This document shows positions 7,742 to 16,676 of a stretch of 42,407 bases of DNA, one piece after another; positions within the stretch are counted from its first letter, which is position 1; each line of letters begins with the position of its first letter. The notes beneath the pieces are model-generated. The model was given only the letters and a program-made list of their open reading frames with translations. It searched no databases and was not told the DNA's origin. A program made the translations under genes and the position numbers. Source of the DNA: Bacteroidia bacterium (lineage in GTDB: Bacteria; Bacteroidota; Bacteroidia; Bacteroidales; Azobacteroidaceae); NCBI GenBank assembly GCA_025996865.1, contig BNTV01000030.1, positions 1 to 42,407 on the forward strand, read 5' to 3'.

Positions 7742-10153
7742 TTAAAAACTATAAATGTAAGTAATTGATGGAATTATCGGGAAAATAGATACCTGTTTCA
7801 AGGTTTTTTTCGACTCGTAAGTTCCGTCGGGAAGGCGTATTCCCTTGCTCCCGGAATAAACAAAAAACGGGTTATTCCGGTTATAGACATTGTAAACGCT
7901 TATGTTCCAGGTTCTTGTTCCATGTTTTTTCTTTTTGTGGAAATTGACGCCCAAATCAAGCCGGTGGTAGGCGGGCTTGCGGTAATTGTTCCGTTGGTCG
8001 ATATAAGTCAATCCGTCTCCGTTGTAATAATCGTCGGGAGAGTAATAATTCTGCAAGCCAAGTGTGGCGCAATCGCCTGTGCTGTAAACCCATGTTCCCG
8101 AAAAGTCGATTTTATCACTGAGTTTATGAGATACAACCAGACTGAGGTCATGCCGGCGGTCATATTTGGCAGGAAAAACTTTCCCGAAATTGATTTCCTG
8201 TCCCGGGCGGTCAAACAACCTTTCGGATTTCGCCCAAGTGTAGCCAATCCATCCGGTCGTTTTCCCAACGGTTTTTTGCACCAGCAATTCCAAACCGTAA
8301 GCCCAGCCGCGTCCCATGCTGACTTTGTCTTCCCATCCGGTGTTGATGTTGAAAAATGTTGCTCCATCCTTGTATTCAATAATGTTGTCCATTGTTTTAT
8401 AATAACCTTCCACCGATAAATCAACCCCATTTTTCAGATTATAAAAAACGCCCAGCGCCACCTGATGCGACTTCATAGGCTCAATCCGCCTGGTAACCGG
8501 CACCCAAAGGTCAGTAGGCAGACTGATTGTGTTGTTCGAAAGCAAATGAATATATTGGCTCATCTGCGTATAACCGGCTTTTACAGAAAGATTTTCTTTC
8601 AGCATGGTGCGAACGCTTACGCGAGGTTGCAGGGAATGATAAAATTTGCCCTGTACGGAAAATGCCGAATAATGAAGACCGAGATTTGCCTTTATGCGCG
8701 ATCCGATGTTGAAGTTATCTTCCACATAACCAATTACTTCATGCGCAGAAATATTTTTATCCCCGACAACGGTATCCAGCGGAGTGGTATCACCCTCGTG
8801 TGACGCAGCGACAAAAACACCCGGACGAAACGTATGATTCACATAATTGGCTCCGAATTTGATGTCGTGATTGGGATTCGGCGTGTAATCAAATTCGATT
8901 TTTCCGGAATAATCCAGTATGCCTGATTTGTATTTGATGTTTGCATCGTAATTTGTTTTTTGGGGATCGTCACTTGTAAACGCATTGGACACACCGAGAT
9001 CGAAACGGTAACGGGTAAAATGGGCGGTCGCATTCATAAACAATTTGTTGTTGAGAACTCTGTTCCAACGGAATACGGTCAGAAAATTCCCCCAATTCCA
9101 ATCCGTTTTCATCTTATTTGTTTTCCGGTAGGTATCGCTTCTTTCCGGATAATCTTCCGTTACATTGGCATATATCACATCATCGCCCAAATAAAAACTA
9201 AGGTATAAACGGTCTTTATCCGACAGTTTGTGACTGATTTTGGCGTTTAAATCATAAAAATAGTAACCGCCGCTGTTTTTTGATTTGTAGCCGTCATCCG
9301 AATTCTTAGATGAAATATACGCCAGTAACGGTTGGGCGAGAATATCGTAGTACGTGCGGCGTGCGGAAATATTGAAAGTCGTTTTTTTACTGAAAAGCGG
9401 TCCTTCAAGATTGGCTTTCGCAGAAAGCAACCCGACGCCAATGTTTCCATGTAACTTCTTGTTATTCCCGTCATTCATGCGAACATCCAGCACAGACGAC
9501 AAACGGCTTCCAAAACGCGCCGGAAATCCGCCTTTGTAAAGCGTCACGTTTTTAACGGCATCGGCGTTGAATACGGAGAAAAATCCGCCTAAATGATTGA
9601 TGTCGTACAACGGAACGCCATCGAAAAGAAACAGATTTTCATCCGGTCCCCCACCCCGGACATAAAATCCGGTAAACCCTTCCGTTCCCGCCTGCACACC
9701 CGGCAATAACTGCAAGGCTTTTATCAGGTCGTTTTCACCAAGCAACGACGGAACGGCTTTTATTTGCGTAATCGGCACGTTAATCGCACTCATCTGTGTC
9801 CCTTTTACCCCAATTTCCTGAGGCGAAGCGGTAATGACAACTTCCTGCAACACATTACTTTCATTCAACAACACATTGAGAATCGTATCTTTCGACAAAT
9901 CAAATTTGATTACTCGCGGCACATAACCCACGTAGGAACAATGAATCTCCACTGTACCCCGGGGTAAAGTCAAAGAATAAAAACCGAACGAGTTACTGAC
10001 CACTCCCTTGTTGAGACTCGATTCAAAAACAGACGCACCAATTAATGTTTCATTGCTTTTCTCATCCATAATGTAGCCGCTAATGGTGCAATTTTGGGCT
10101 TGTAGAAAACAGGAAAAAAAGCAACAAAGAATAGTTACAAAAATTTTTCGCAT
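7742..10153 (-). CDS. TonB-dependent receptor with carboxypeptidase-like domain
   Basis: 803 residues: signal peptide MRKIFVTILCCFFSCFLQAQ, a carboxypeptidase-regulatory-like domain (SGYIMDEKSNETLIGASVF, about 22-105), a plug domain with TAVxIP-like INVPITQIKAVPSLLGENDL (about 120-230), and a barrel ending in YIYSF. It lacks the SusC signature and pairs with DUF4249 rather than SusD, so it belongs to the smaller FecA/CirA-like branch of uptake receptors. A well-formed promoter sits 23 bases upstream of its ATG. It heads the operon receptor-DUF4249-epimerase. Substrate not determined. Confidence 0.93.
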   Translation of the reverse strand: MRKIFVTILCCFFSCFLQAQNCTISGYIMDEKSNETLIGASVFESSLNKGVVSNSFGFYSLTLPRGTVEIHCSYVGYVPRVIKFDLSKDTILNVLLNESNVLQEVVITASPQEIGVKGTQMSAINVPITQIKAVPSLLGENDLIKALQLLPGVQAGTEGFTGFYVRGGGPDENLFLFDGVPLYDINHLGGFFSVFNADAVKNVTLYKGGFPARFGSRLSSVLDVRMNDGNNKKLHGNIGVGLLSAKANLEGPLFSKKTTFNISARRTYYDILAQPLLAYISSKNSDDGYKSKNSGGYYFYDLNAKISHKLSDKDRLYLSFYLGDDVIYANVTEDYPERSDTYRKTNKMKTDWNWGNFLTVFRWNRVLNNKLFMNATAHFTRYRFDLGVSNAFTSDDPQKTNYDANIKYKSGILDYSGKIEFDYTPNPNHDIKFGANYVNHTFRPGVFVAASHEGDTTPLDTVVGDKNISAHEVIGYVEDNFNIGSRIKANLGLHYSAFSVQGKFYHSLQPRVSVRTMLKENLSVKAGYTQMSQYIHLLSNNTISLPTDLWVPVTRRIEPMKSHQVALGVFYNLKNGVDLSVEGYYKTMDNIIEYKDGATFFNINTGWEDKVSMGRGWAYGLELLVQKTVGKTTGWIGYTWAKSERLFDRPGQEINFGKVFPAKYDRRHDLSLVVSHKLSDKIDFSGTWVYSTGDCATLGLQNYYSPDDYYNGDGLTYIDQRNNYRKPAYHRLDLGVNFHKKKKHGTRTWNISVYNVYNRNNPFFVYSGSKGIRLPDGTYESKKTLKQVSIFPIIPSITYIYSF

Positions 10154-10175
10154 AAATTTTCATTTTAGTTGGACG

Positions 10176-10206
10176 CAAAGGTAAATATTTACGAACCACG
10201 TACAAA
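10176..10206 (-). promoter_or_regulatory. Promoter of the TonB receptor/DUF4249/epimerase operon
   Basis: On the minus strand TTTG (10206-10203), 19-nt spacer, TACCTTTG (10183-10176): a full match to the Bacteroidota consensus. The ATG lies at 10153. Confidence 0.8.
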
Positions 10207-10285
10207 GTATATTAACATCACTTTTATATTTATATACTTTTTTAACTGCTTTTGCCTTTTAATTATTGTTTTGGGTTAGGCTTGA

Positions 10286-10388
10286 GTGTACGACAAATTT
10301 CCCAATTAGTGTTTAACGATTATCGGTAGATGTCTCCATGCGCCTCCTCGTTCCTCGTTAAACACTAATTGGGAAATTTGTCGTACAC
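10286..10388. repeat. Perfect 34-bp inverted repeat with 35-nt loop
   Basis: The left arm 10286-10319 (GTGTACGACAAATTTCCC...) and right arm 10355-10388 are exact reverse complements over 34 bases. The loop 10320-10354 shows no internal stem I can see. The structure lies between the divergent TonB receptor and hicB promoters, more than 100 bases from each. It has no coding content. It could be a miniature transposon, a structured RNA or a recombination site. Other parts of the gap 10207-10506 show nothing clear. Confidence 0.95.
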
Positions 10389-10506
10389 CCATTAATTTTG
10401 ACATTCCGAAATGCTTAGACTTCCGCATGTGCATCCTTAGCACTCAACAATATAATATTCTTAAAAATTAAAAATGCAAATTACTTAAAAAATTATTTGT
10501 AAAACA

Positions 10507-10538
10507 TTTGGATTGGGTAGCACAAAACGCTACCTTTG
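10507..10538 (+). promoter_or_regulatory. Promoter of the hicB-folC unit with overlapping dyad
   Basis: TTTG (10507-10510), 20-nt spacer, TACCTTTG (10531-10538). A perfect dyad GGTAGC-N7-GCTACC (10516-10521/10529-10534) overlaps the -7 box, where a HicB-type repressor could bind by autoregulation; the operator role is inferred. Confidence 0.75.
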
Positions 10539-10562
10539 CACCATTGAGAAAAATAATTGAGG

Positions 10563-10637
10563 ATGAAACGAACATTTAAGGTAAAAGAAATTATCGCAAT
10601 ACTTAGATTTTATAGACTAATCACAAAGTCTCTTTAA
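10563..10637 (+). pseudogene. Short ORF, possible remnant of a hicA toxin start
   Basis: A 24-codon ORF begins MKRTFKVKEIIAIL, which resembles the first helix of HicA mRNA interferases (KVKEIIKxLE...), and then ends after ten unrelated residues. It lies between the promoter and the HicB-like gene, exactly where hicA stands in hicAB operons. HicA is normally about 60-80 residues with a catalytic His in a GSHR-type motif, which is absent here. The match is short, so this is a suggestion, not a firm call. Confidence 0.3.
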
Positions 10638-10653
10638 AATAAGAAATTGAAAA

Positions 10654-11064
10654 ATGAAAAAATTAAAAGTAATTATATGCAAGGCAAATCATGGAGTATC
10701 TGCACATCTCCCCGAATTAGACGGATATGTAATTGCCCGTGAAACAGTAGAAAAATTAAAAAAAGACTTACGGGAAGGCATTCAATTTCATATCGAAGGC
10801 TTGTATGAGGAGGAGCGGAAAGATTGGATGAATGATGATTATGAATTTGAATTTATGTTCAAAGATATACCTTCATTGGTAGAAGCATACAGCGATTTTA
10901 TCAACCAAAGCAGCCTTGCCCGCATAGCCGGAATAAACCAAGGGCAAATGCGGCAATATGTTTCCGGGGTGAAATGTCCTACCAAAAGGACACTTGAACG
11001 TATTGAAACCGGAGTAAAACAATATGCCCGAGAACTTCAATCCGTTGTGTTCGATTACGCATAA
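10654..11064 (+). CDS. HicB-like antitoxin with C-terminal helix-turn-helix
   Basis: 136 residues. The N-terminal half (MKKLKVIICKANHGVSAHLPELDGYVIARETVEKLKKDLREGI...) has the partial RNase-H-like HicB fold, which normally blocks the HicA ribonuclease. The C-terminal part (SSLARIAGINQGQMRQYVSG...RTLERIETGVKQYARE, about 86-130) is an XRE-type DNA-binding helix-turn-helix typical of Bacteroidota HicB. No intact hicA precedes it. Its stop codon overlaps the folC ATG by one base (TAATG), so the orphan antitoxin is translationally linked to a folate gene. Confidence 0.8.
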   Translation: MKKLKVIICKANHGVSAHLPELDGYVIARETVEKLKKDLREGIQFHIEGLYEEERKDWMNDDYEFEFMFKDIPSLVEAYSDFINQSSLARIAGINQGQMRQYVSGVKCPTKRTLERIETGVKQYARELQSVVFDYA

Positions 11065-12371
11065 TGACCTACAACGAAACCATACAATATCTGTACGACA
11101 GCGCCCCTATGTTTCAGAAAGTAGGCGCGCCGGCTTATAAAGAGGGAATGGAAAATTCTTTCCTGATAGATGAGCATTTGCATGAGCCGCACACAAAATA
11201 CAAAACGGTTCATGTCGGCGGAACCAACGGAAAAGGTTCGACCTGTCATCTTTTGGCTTCGGTTTTGCAGGAAGCAGGTTACAAAACGGGACTTTATACG
11301 TCTCCGCATTTGCTTGATTTCCGGGAAAGAATCAAGGTTAACGGCGAGATGATTGATAAGGATTTCGTTGTCCGGTTTATCGCGGAAAACAAAGATTTTT
11401 TCGAATCCATTCATCCTTCTTTTTTTGAGTTGACTACCGGCATGGCTTTTGCATATTTCGCAGAGCAAGCTGTTGATGTGGCAGTTATAGAAGTCGGCTT
11501 GGGCGGACGTTTAGATTGTACCAATGTCATTACTCCGGTTTTGAGTATCATCACGAATATCAGTTTTGACCATACGAATCTGTTGGGAAATACCTTGACG
11601 GCTATCGCCAAAGAAAAGGCGGGGATAATCAAACCGGGCGTTCCGGTGGTTATCGGGGAAGCGGAAGGAGAAGTGCGTGATGTATTTGAGGGTGAAAGGC
11701 GAAAGGTACAAGGTGAAAGGTTTGTGTTTGTAGGGGATGAAAAGTTGGATGGATACGAAAGAATAGTTTCGCCTTTGAAAGGTTTTGCCCAAGAAAAAAA
11801 TACGGCAACCGTGCTGTGCGCTATAAATATCTTGAAGTCCCTTCGCCCTTCACCTTTCACCTTTCACCTTTCACCTTTCACCTTTCACCCTTCACCTTTC
11901 ACCTTTCACCTTTCACCCGAAGTTGTCTATAAAGGATTTGCAAACGTAATTAAAAATACCGGCTTGACGGGACGTTGGCAAATCGTGCAGGAACATCCGA
12001 AAATGGTGTTGGATACGGGGCATAATGTCGGGGGAATGGAATATAATGTCCGGCAACTCCAATCGGAAAAATACGATGCTTTACACATTGTTTTCGGAAT
12101 GGTGAATGATAAGGATATTTCCGCCGTTCTCGGTCTTTTGCCGAAAAATGCAAAATATTATTTTACGCAGGCGAATCTTCCGAGGGCTTTGGATGCACAA
12201 TTGTTGGCAGAACAAGCCGGACAATTCGGGTTAAAAGGAGAAATTTTCCACCGGGTTTCCGAAGCTTTTTCAGCGGCAAAAAAAAATGCAGGAACGAACG
12301 ATTTCATTTTTGTCGGAGGCAGCACATTTATTGTAGCAGAGGTTTTGGAATTTCTCAATAAAACTCCGTGA
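11064..12371 (+). CDS. folC: Bifunctional folylpolyglutamate synthase/dihydrofolate synthase
   Basis: 435 residues of the Mur-ligase superfamily. It adds glutamate to dihydropteroate and to folates in the cytoplasm. Visible motifs are the ATP loop GTNGKGST (53-60), GLGGRLDCTN, the SFDHTNLLG block, and the C-terminal-domain motif DTGHNVGG (D317). Two places carry heptanucleotide repeats: 11693-11720 (encoding EGERRKVQGERF) and 11839-11915 (encoding LRPSPFTFHLSPFTFHPSP...). The second adds about 25 residues of Ser-Pro-Phe-Thr-His repeats between the domains. The frame is intact. The gene start is fixed by the 1-base overlap with the upstream gene. Confidence 0.94.
   Translation: MTYNETIQYLYDSAPMFQKVGAPAYKEGMENSFLIDEHLHEPHTKYKTVHVGGTNGKGSTCHLLASVLQEAGYKTGLYTSPHLLDFRERIKVNGEMIDKDFVVRFIAENKDFFESIHPSFFELTTGMAFAYFAEQAVDVAVIEVGLGGRLDCTNVITPVLSIITNISFDHTNLLGNTLTAIAKEKAGIIKPGVPVVIGEAEGEVRDVFEGERRKVQGERFVFVGDEKLDGYERIVSPLKGFAQEKNTATVLCAINILKSLRPSPFTFHLSPFTFHPSPFTFHLSPEVVYKGFANVIKNTGLTGRWQIVQEHPKMVLDTGHNVGGMEYNVRQLQSEKYDALHIVFGMVNDKDISAVLGLLPKNAKYYFTQANLPRALDAQLLAEQAGQFGLKGEIFHRVSEAFSAAKKNAGTNDFIFVGGSTFIVAEVLEFLNKTP
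11693..11720 (+). repeat. Heptanucleotide array (TGAAAGG), 4 units, in folC
   Basis: TGAAAGG, CGAAAGG, TACAAGG, TGAAAGG in direct succession. The unit is the reverse complement of the CCTTTCA unit found 120 bp downstream in the same gene. Confidence 0.85.
11839..11915 (+). repeat. Heptanucleotide array (CCTTTCA), 11 units, in folC
   Basis: One degenerate unit (CCCTTCG) and ten units of CCTTTCA or CCCTTCA run without interruption. Seven is not a multiple of three, so each gain or loss of one unit would shift the folC frame; three units encode seven residues (SPFTFHL). Confidence 0.95.
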
Positions 12372-12424
12372 AATTTCCTCCGCGTAACTCCGTGTTAAAG
12401 AAACAATTTAAAAAACATATAAAA

Positions 12425-13771
12425 ATGAGTTTAAGAGACAAAAAAGGAACACGTTGGACGGTTTTGATGATCGTCTCACTTACGATGATGGCAGCCTATT
12501 TCTTCTACGACGCAATGGCGCCGTTGAAAGGAATGCTTGAGCGGACACAAGGATGGAGCAGTACGGATTACGGCTTGTTTACAAGCTCTTACAGTTGGTT
12601 TAATGTATTTTTGCTGATGTTGTTTTTGGGTGGAATATTGCTCGACAAAAAAGGCATTCGTTTCACGGGCGGCTTGGCTACCGGTTTGATGGTCGTTGGC
12701 GCATTGGTCAAATATGCTGCATTATCCGGAATTTTGCCTACGGCAGGTGAATCGTTCGGCATCAAAAATCAGGTATTGTATGCTTCGATTGGTTTCGGTA
12801 TTTACGGAATTGGCGCCGAAGTAGCGGGCGTTGTTGTTACGCGGACGATTGTGAAATGGTTCACCGGCTACGAATTGGCTTTGGCAATGGGCTTACAGGT
12901 TTCGATTGCGCGTATTGGAACGGGAATTGCTTATCTGACAGCCAATCCTTTGGCTGAATATTTTCAAAACGTTCCGAACTTGGTAATGTTTGGCGTTGTA
13001 TTGTTGATTATCGGCATGTTAGCTTTCCTGATTTATAACATTACGATGGATAAAAAATTAGACAAAGAACTTGGAACGACCGGAACGACCTCTCCGGAAG
13101 ACGAATTCAAGTTCTCCGACGTGAAAGTCGTCTTTGGCAATTACGGTTTTTGGCTGATGACCATCCTTTGCGTATTGTTTTATTCCTGCGTTTTTCCGTT
13201 TTTAAAATATGCACCCGACTTGATGACCAATAAATTCGGTATCGAAGAAAAATGGTCGGGTGTTATTCCGTCTGTTTTGCCTTTGGGTACTGTTTTACTT
13301 ACCCCGCTTTTCGGCACGATTTACGATAAAAAGGGAAAAGGCGCTACCATTATGATTATTGGGGCGTTAATGTTGATTGGTATCCATGCCTTGTTCTCGG
13401 TTCCGGGTATTAATAACTGGATTTATGCCGTCTGTCTGACTGTTTTGTTGGGCATTTCCTTTTCGTTGGTACCTTCGGCGATGTGGCCTTCGGTGACGAA
13501 AATCATTCCGGAAAAGCAACTTGGTACTGCTTATGCGCTCATCTTTTGGGTACAAAACATCGGTTTGATGTGTGTTCCCTTGCTCATTGGCGTTGTGTTG
13601 GACAAATGGTGTAAAATCGAATCGCCCGATGGGACAATCAGTTACGACTATACGATTCCCATGCTGATCTTTACGGGAATTGCCGTTTTGTCGGTGGTTG
13701 TCGCCGTTTTATTGAAGCGGGAAGATGCCCGGAAAGGGTATGGACTGGAAAAGGCGAATATGAAGAAATAA
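12425..13771 (+). CDS. Major facilitator superfamily transporter
   Basis: 448 residues from ATG 12425, with about twelve hydrophobic segments, beginning TRWTVLMIVSLTMMAAYFFY and ending VLSVVVAVLLKRED. The pattern GGILLDKKGIRFTGG after the second segment is the MFS loop motif. Segments such as GFWLMTILCVLFYSCVFPF resemble the MFSD1-like branch, but I cannot name the substrate. An in-frame GTG at 12368 that overlaps the folC stop would add 19 basic residues unlike a membrane-protein start, so I prefer 12425. The upstream leader contains a repeated ACTCCGTG word. It probably follows folC in one transcript. Confidence 0.85.
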   Translation: MSLRDKKGTRWTVLMIVSLTMMAAYFFYDAMAPLKGMLERTQGWSSTDYGLFTSSYSWFNVFLLMLFLGGILLDKKGIRFTGGLATGLMVVGALVKYAALSGILPTAGESFGIKNQVLYASIGFGIYGIGAEVAGVVVTRTIVKWFTGYELALAMGLQVSIARIGTGIAYLTANPLAEYFQNVPNLVMFGVVLLIIGMLAFLIYNITMDKKLDKELGTTGTTSPEDEFKFSDVKVVFGNYGFWLMTILCVLFYSCVFPFLKYAPDLMTNKFGIEEKWSGVIPSVLPLGTVLLTPLFGTIYDKKGKGATIMIIGALMLIGIHALFSVPGINNWIYAVCLTVLLGISFSLVPSAMWPSVTKIIPEKQLGTAYALIFWVQNIGLMCVPLLIGVVLDKWCKIESPDGTISYDYTIPMLIFTGIAVLSVVVAVLLKREDARKGYGLEKANMKK

Positions 13772-13812
13772 AAATTCATATCATGCATTTGCTTGAAAAA
13801 TATAAATATGGA

Positions 13813-13844
13813 TTTGGCAGGTTGCAAGAAAAACTATACTTTTG
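13813..13844 (+). promoter_or_regulatory. Promoter of tex
   Basis: TTTG (13813-13816), 20-nt spacer, TACTTTTG (13837-13844); the tex ATG follows 34 bases later. Confidence 0.75.
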
Positions 13845-13878
13845 TCTGAACAAACAAAAATAATTTTCCGGAAATAAC

Positions 13879-16005
13879 ATGCAAAATATATTCCACCAAC
13901 TAATCTCCCAATCTCTCGCGATCCCTGAAAATCAAGTCACGAGAACCATCGAACTGTTGGACGATGGCGCAACAATTCCTTTTATCAGCCGTTACCGGAA
14001 GGAAGCGACCGGCGGGTTGGACGAAGTGAAGATCGGCGAAATCAAACAATTATACGAAAAATATATAGAATTGAGTCAACGGAAAGAAACAATTCTCAAT
14101 TCTATCGAAGAACAGGGAAAAATGACGCCCGAACTGAAATCGCGCATCGAAAGTACATGGAACGCGACGGAACTGGAAGATATTTACCTGCCATATAAAC
14201 CCAAAAGGCAAACCAAAGCGGAAATCGCCCGTAAAAAAGGCTTGGAACCCTTGGCGAAAATCCTGATGTCACAATATGAATCCGACATTCACACGAAAGC
14301 AAAAACCTTTGTGAATGAAGAAGTAAAAGATACCGAAGAGGCTCTGCAAGGCGCCCGCGACATCATCGCCGAATGGGTCAATGAAAATGAAGCTGCCCGC
14401 AATTCCATCCGGAATATTTTCCGCCGCGAAGCGGTGATTTCTTCCAAACTCATCAAGGGAAAAGAGGAAGACGGCGCGAAGTACCGGGACTATTTCGACT
14501 TCAGCGAACCGCTTGCCAAATGTTCATCGCACAGACTGTTAGCCATGCGACGCGGAGAAGCGGAAGGCATTCTCCGGGTAAGTATTTCTCCCATTGACGA
14601 AAATAGCCTGGAAACTTTGAATCGCCGGTTTGTGAAAGGAAAAAACGCTTCGTCGGAACAGGTTGAAACAGCTGTGAAAGACGGTTATAAGCGTCTGCTG
14701 AAGCCGGCTATTGAAACGGAATATGCTGCTTTATCAAAAGGAAAAGCCGATACACAGGCGATTAAAGTCTTTGCCGAAAATCTGAAACAACTGCTTTTGT
14801 CGCCGCCTTTGGGACAAAAACGCGTGTTAGGCATTGATCCGGGATTTCGCACCGGTTGCAAATTGATTTGTTTGGATGCCCAGGGGAATTTGTTGCACAA
14901 CGAAACCATTTATCCGCATCCGCCTCAGAAAGAGCGCTCTAAATCGAGAAGTAAACTCATTTCCCTGATAAATTCCTATTCTATTGATGCGATTGCCATC
15001 GGCAATGGAACTGCCAGCCGGGAAACGGAAGAAATTATCTCTAACATTCCCTTCGACAAAGACATACAAGTTTTTGTAGTCAGCGAAGACGGGGCTTCGA
15101 TTTATTCGGCTTCCAAGATAGCAAGGGACGAATTTCCGAACTACGATGTGACGGTGCGCGGTGCGATCAGCATTGGCCGGCGTTTGATGGATCCTTTGGC
15201 CGAATTGGTAAAAATCGACCCTAAATCTATCGGAGTCGGACAATACCAACATGATGTAAATCAAACGGAATTGAAAAATTCTTTGGATCAGACGGTAGAA
15301 AGTTGTGTCAATAAGGTAGGAGTCAATCTGAATACAGCCAGCAAGCATTTGTTGACTTATGTTTCGGGTTTGGGTCCGTCTCTGGCTCAGAATATTGTGG
15401 ATTACCGGACGAAAAACGGAGCGTTCAAATCGAGGAGAGAACTCATGCAAGTCCCTCGTCTGGGTGAAAAAGCATTTGAACAGGCCGCAGGATTCTTGCG
15501 GATTACCGATGCGGAAAATCCGTTGGACAATTCGGCCGTTCATCCCGAAAGCTACCCGATTGTGGAAGCGATGGCTAAAGATTTGAGTTGCCGGGTTATC
15601 GATTTGATTCGAGACAAGAATTTGAGAAGTAAAATCAAATTAGAGAAATACATAACAGGAAAAACCGGTATGCCGACCCTTTTGGATATTATGGAAGAAT
15701 TGGATAAACCGGGACGCGACCCGAGACAAGGTATTAAAGTGTTTGAATTTGACCCGAATGTAAGGACTATCGAGGATTTGAGAGAAGGGCAGATATTGCC
15801 GGGCATTATCAGTAACATTACCAATTTCGGTTGTTTTGTGGATATCGGAATCAAGGAAAAAGGTCTTGTGCATGTTTCCAACATGGCAAACCGCTACATT
15901 TCCGATCCGGGTGAGGTTGTATCGCTTCATCAACATGTTAACGTAAAAATATTGGGGGTTGATTTGGAACGGAAGCGAATACAGTTAAGTTTGAAAGAAG
16001 TTTAG
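13879..16005 (+). CDS. tex: Tex-family S1 RNA-binding protein
   Basis: 708 residues in the usual Tex layout: an N-terminal helical region with the signature DGATIPFISRYRKEATGGLDE, a YqgF/RNase-H-like fold (about 320-450; VLGIDPGFRTGCKL, AIAIGNGTASRETE), helix-hairpin-helix repeats (about 490-560; VGVNLNTASKHLLTYVSG), and a C-terminal S1 domain (about 630-705; GIISNITNFGCFVDIGIKEKG). Tex binds RNA and is tied to transcription-complex turnover and tolerance of stress. Length is normal. It has its own promoter. Confidence 0.95.
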   Translation: MQNIFHQLISQSLAIPENQVTRTIELLDDGATIPFISRYRKEATGGLDEVKIGEIKQLYEKYIELSQRKETILNSIEEQGKMTPELKSRIESTWNATELEDIYLPYKPKRQTKAEIARKKGLEPLAKILMSQYESDIHTKAKTFVNEEVKDTEEALQGARDIIAEWVNENEAARNSIRNIFRREAVISSKLIKGKEEDGAKYRDYFDFSEPLAKCSSHRLLAMRRGEAEGILRVSISPIDENSLETLNRRFVKGKNASSEQVETAVKDGYKRLLKPAIETEYAALSKGKADTQAIKVFAENLKQLLLSPPLGQKRVLGIDPGFRTGCKLICLDAQGNLLHNETIYPHPPQKERSKSRSKLISLINSYSIDAIAIGNGTASRETEEIISNIPFDKDIQVFVVSEDGASIYSASKIARDEFPNYDVTVRGAISIGRRLMDPLAELVKIDPKSIGVGQYQHDVNQTELKNSLDQTVESCVNKVGVNLNTASKHLLTYVSGLGPSLAQNIVDYRTKNGAFKSRRELMQVPRLGEKAFEQAAGFLRITDAENPLDNSAVHPESYPIVEAMAKDLSCRVIDLIRDKNLRSKIKLEKYITGKTGMPTLLDIMEELDKPGRDPRQGIKVFEFDPNVRTIEDLREGQILPGIISNITNFGCFVDIGIKEKGLVHVSNMANRYISDPGEVVSLHQHVNVKILGVDLERKRIQLSLKEV

Positions 16006-16035
16006 GCTATTTTACTAATTTAAAATTATATTTGT

Positions 16036-16500
16036 ATGAAAAAGAACATCATTTTTATGATCTGCGCAATCTCTCTATTGATGGGATTTAATGCTTGTAA
16101 ATCCAAGCAATCCAAGGAAGCCGGTTACACCGCAGGCGAAAACAAACTAACCCAATTAGATGTTGACCCTTCGTTGGTTGGCAAACGGTGGAAATTAGTT
16201 GAGTTGAACGGTAAACCCGTAGAAAAAACGGAAGCATTTCTGATTCTGGATAAAGAAAACAACAAGGTTAGCGGTAACTTGGGATGTAATACCTTCTCCG
16301 GTTCGTATGATCTGAAAACCGGCAACCGGATTAGATTTTCTCAAGTAGCATCGACGCTGAAAATGTGTTTGAATATGGAAACCGAAGACGGATTGAAGAA
16401 AGTGCTTGAAATGGCCGACAATTACAATGTTAGTGAAAAAAATCTGGTTCTGAACAGGGCGCGGATGGCGCCGTTGGCGAGATTTGAATTGGTGAAATAA
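16036..16500 (+). CDS. META domain (HslJ-like) lipoprotein
   Basis: 154 residues. A lipoprotein signal ends at Cys21 (LMGFNAC). From residue 48 the META domain is clear: GKRWKLVELNGKPV, then NNKVSGNLGCNTFSGSYDL and TLKMCLNMETEDGL. In HslJ this domain is linked to novobiocin tolerance and heat shock; the molecular activity is not known. It starts 30 bases after tex. Confidence 0.88.
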   Translation: MKKNIIFMICAISLLMGFNACKSKQSKEAGYTAGENKLTQLDVDPSLVGKRWKLVELNGKPVEKTEAFLILDKENNKVSGNLGCNTFSGSYDLKTGNRIRFSQVASTLKMCLNMETEDGLKKVLEMADNYNVSEKNLVLNRARMAPLARFELVK

Positions 16501-16528
16501 TCAGATTCGGCTTCGTAAAAATAAAAAA

Positions 16529-16539
16529 GGCTGTCTCAA
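16529..16539. repeat. IS-end-like word GGCTGTCTCAA
   Basis: GGCTGTCTCAA starts the degenerate segment after the META gene; its exact reverse complement stands at 23697-23707. Similar GAGACAGCC ends occur on Bacteroidota insertion sequences. No intact element joins the two. Confidence 0.35.
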
Positions 16540-16676
16540 AAGAGTATTTGCACGTCGTTGCGAGGGCTTCGGAAAAGTGTTGTAGTTTTATTGTAGAATT
16601 TCAAACACCTACAACATAAAAATAAGAATATGGCAAGTTATAAATTTGGGGTGCATTTCAAATTGTCGTTTTTTTG

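Noticed and set aside
11839..11915. Short repeats as a CRISPR array
   Set aside because: The unit is 7 bp, contiguous and without spacers, and lies inside folC; no cas gene is in the window.
16027..16034. TATATTTG as promoter of the META lipoprotein
   Set aside because: It ends one base before the ATG, so transcription would begin inside the gene; co-transcription with tex is simpler.
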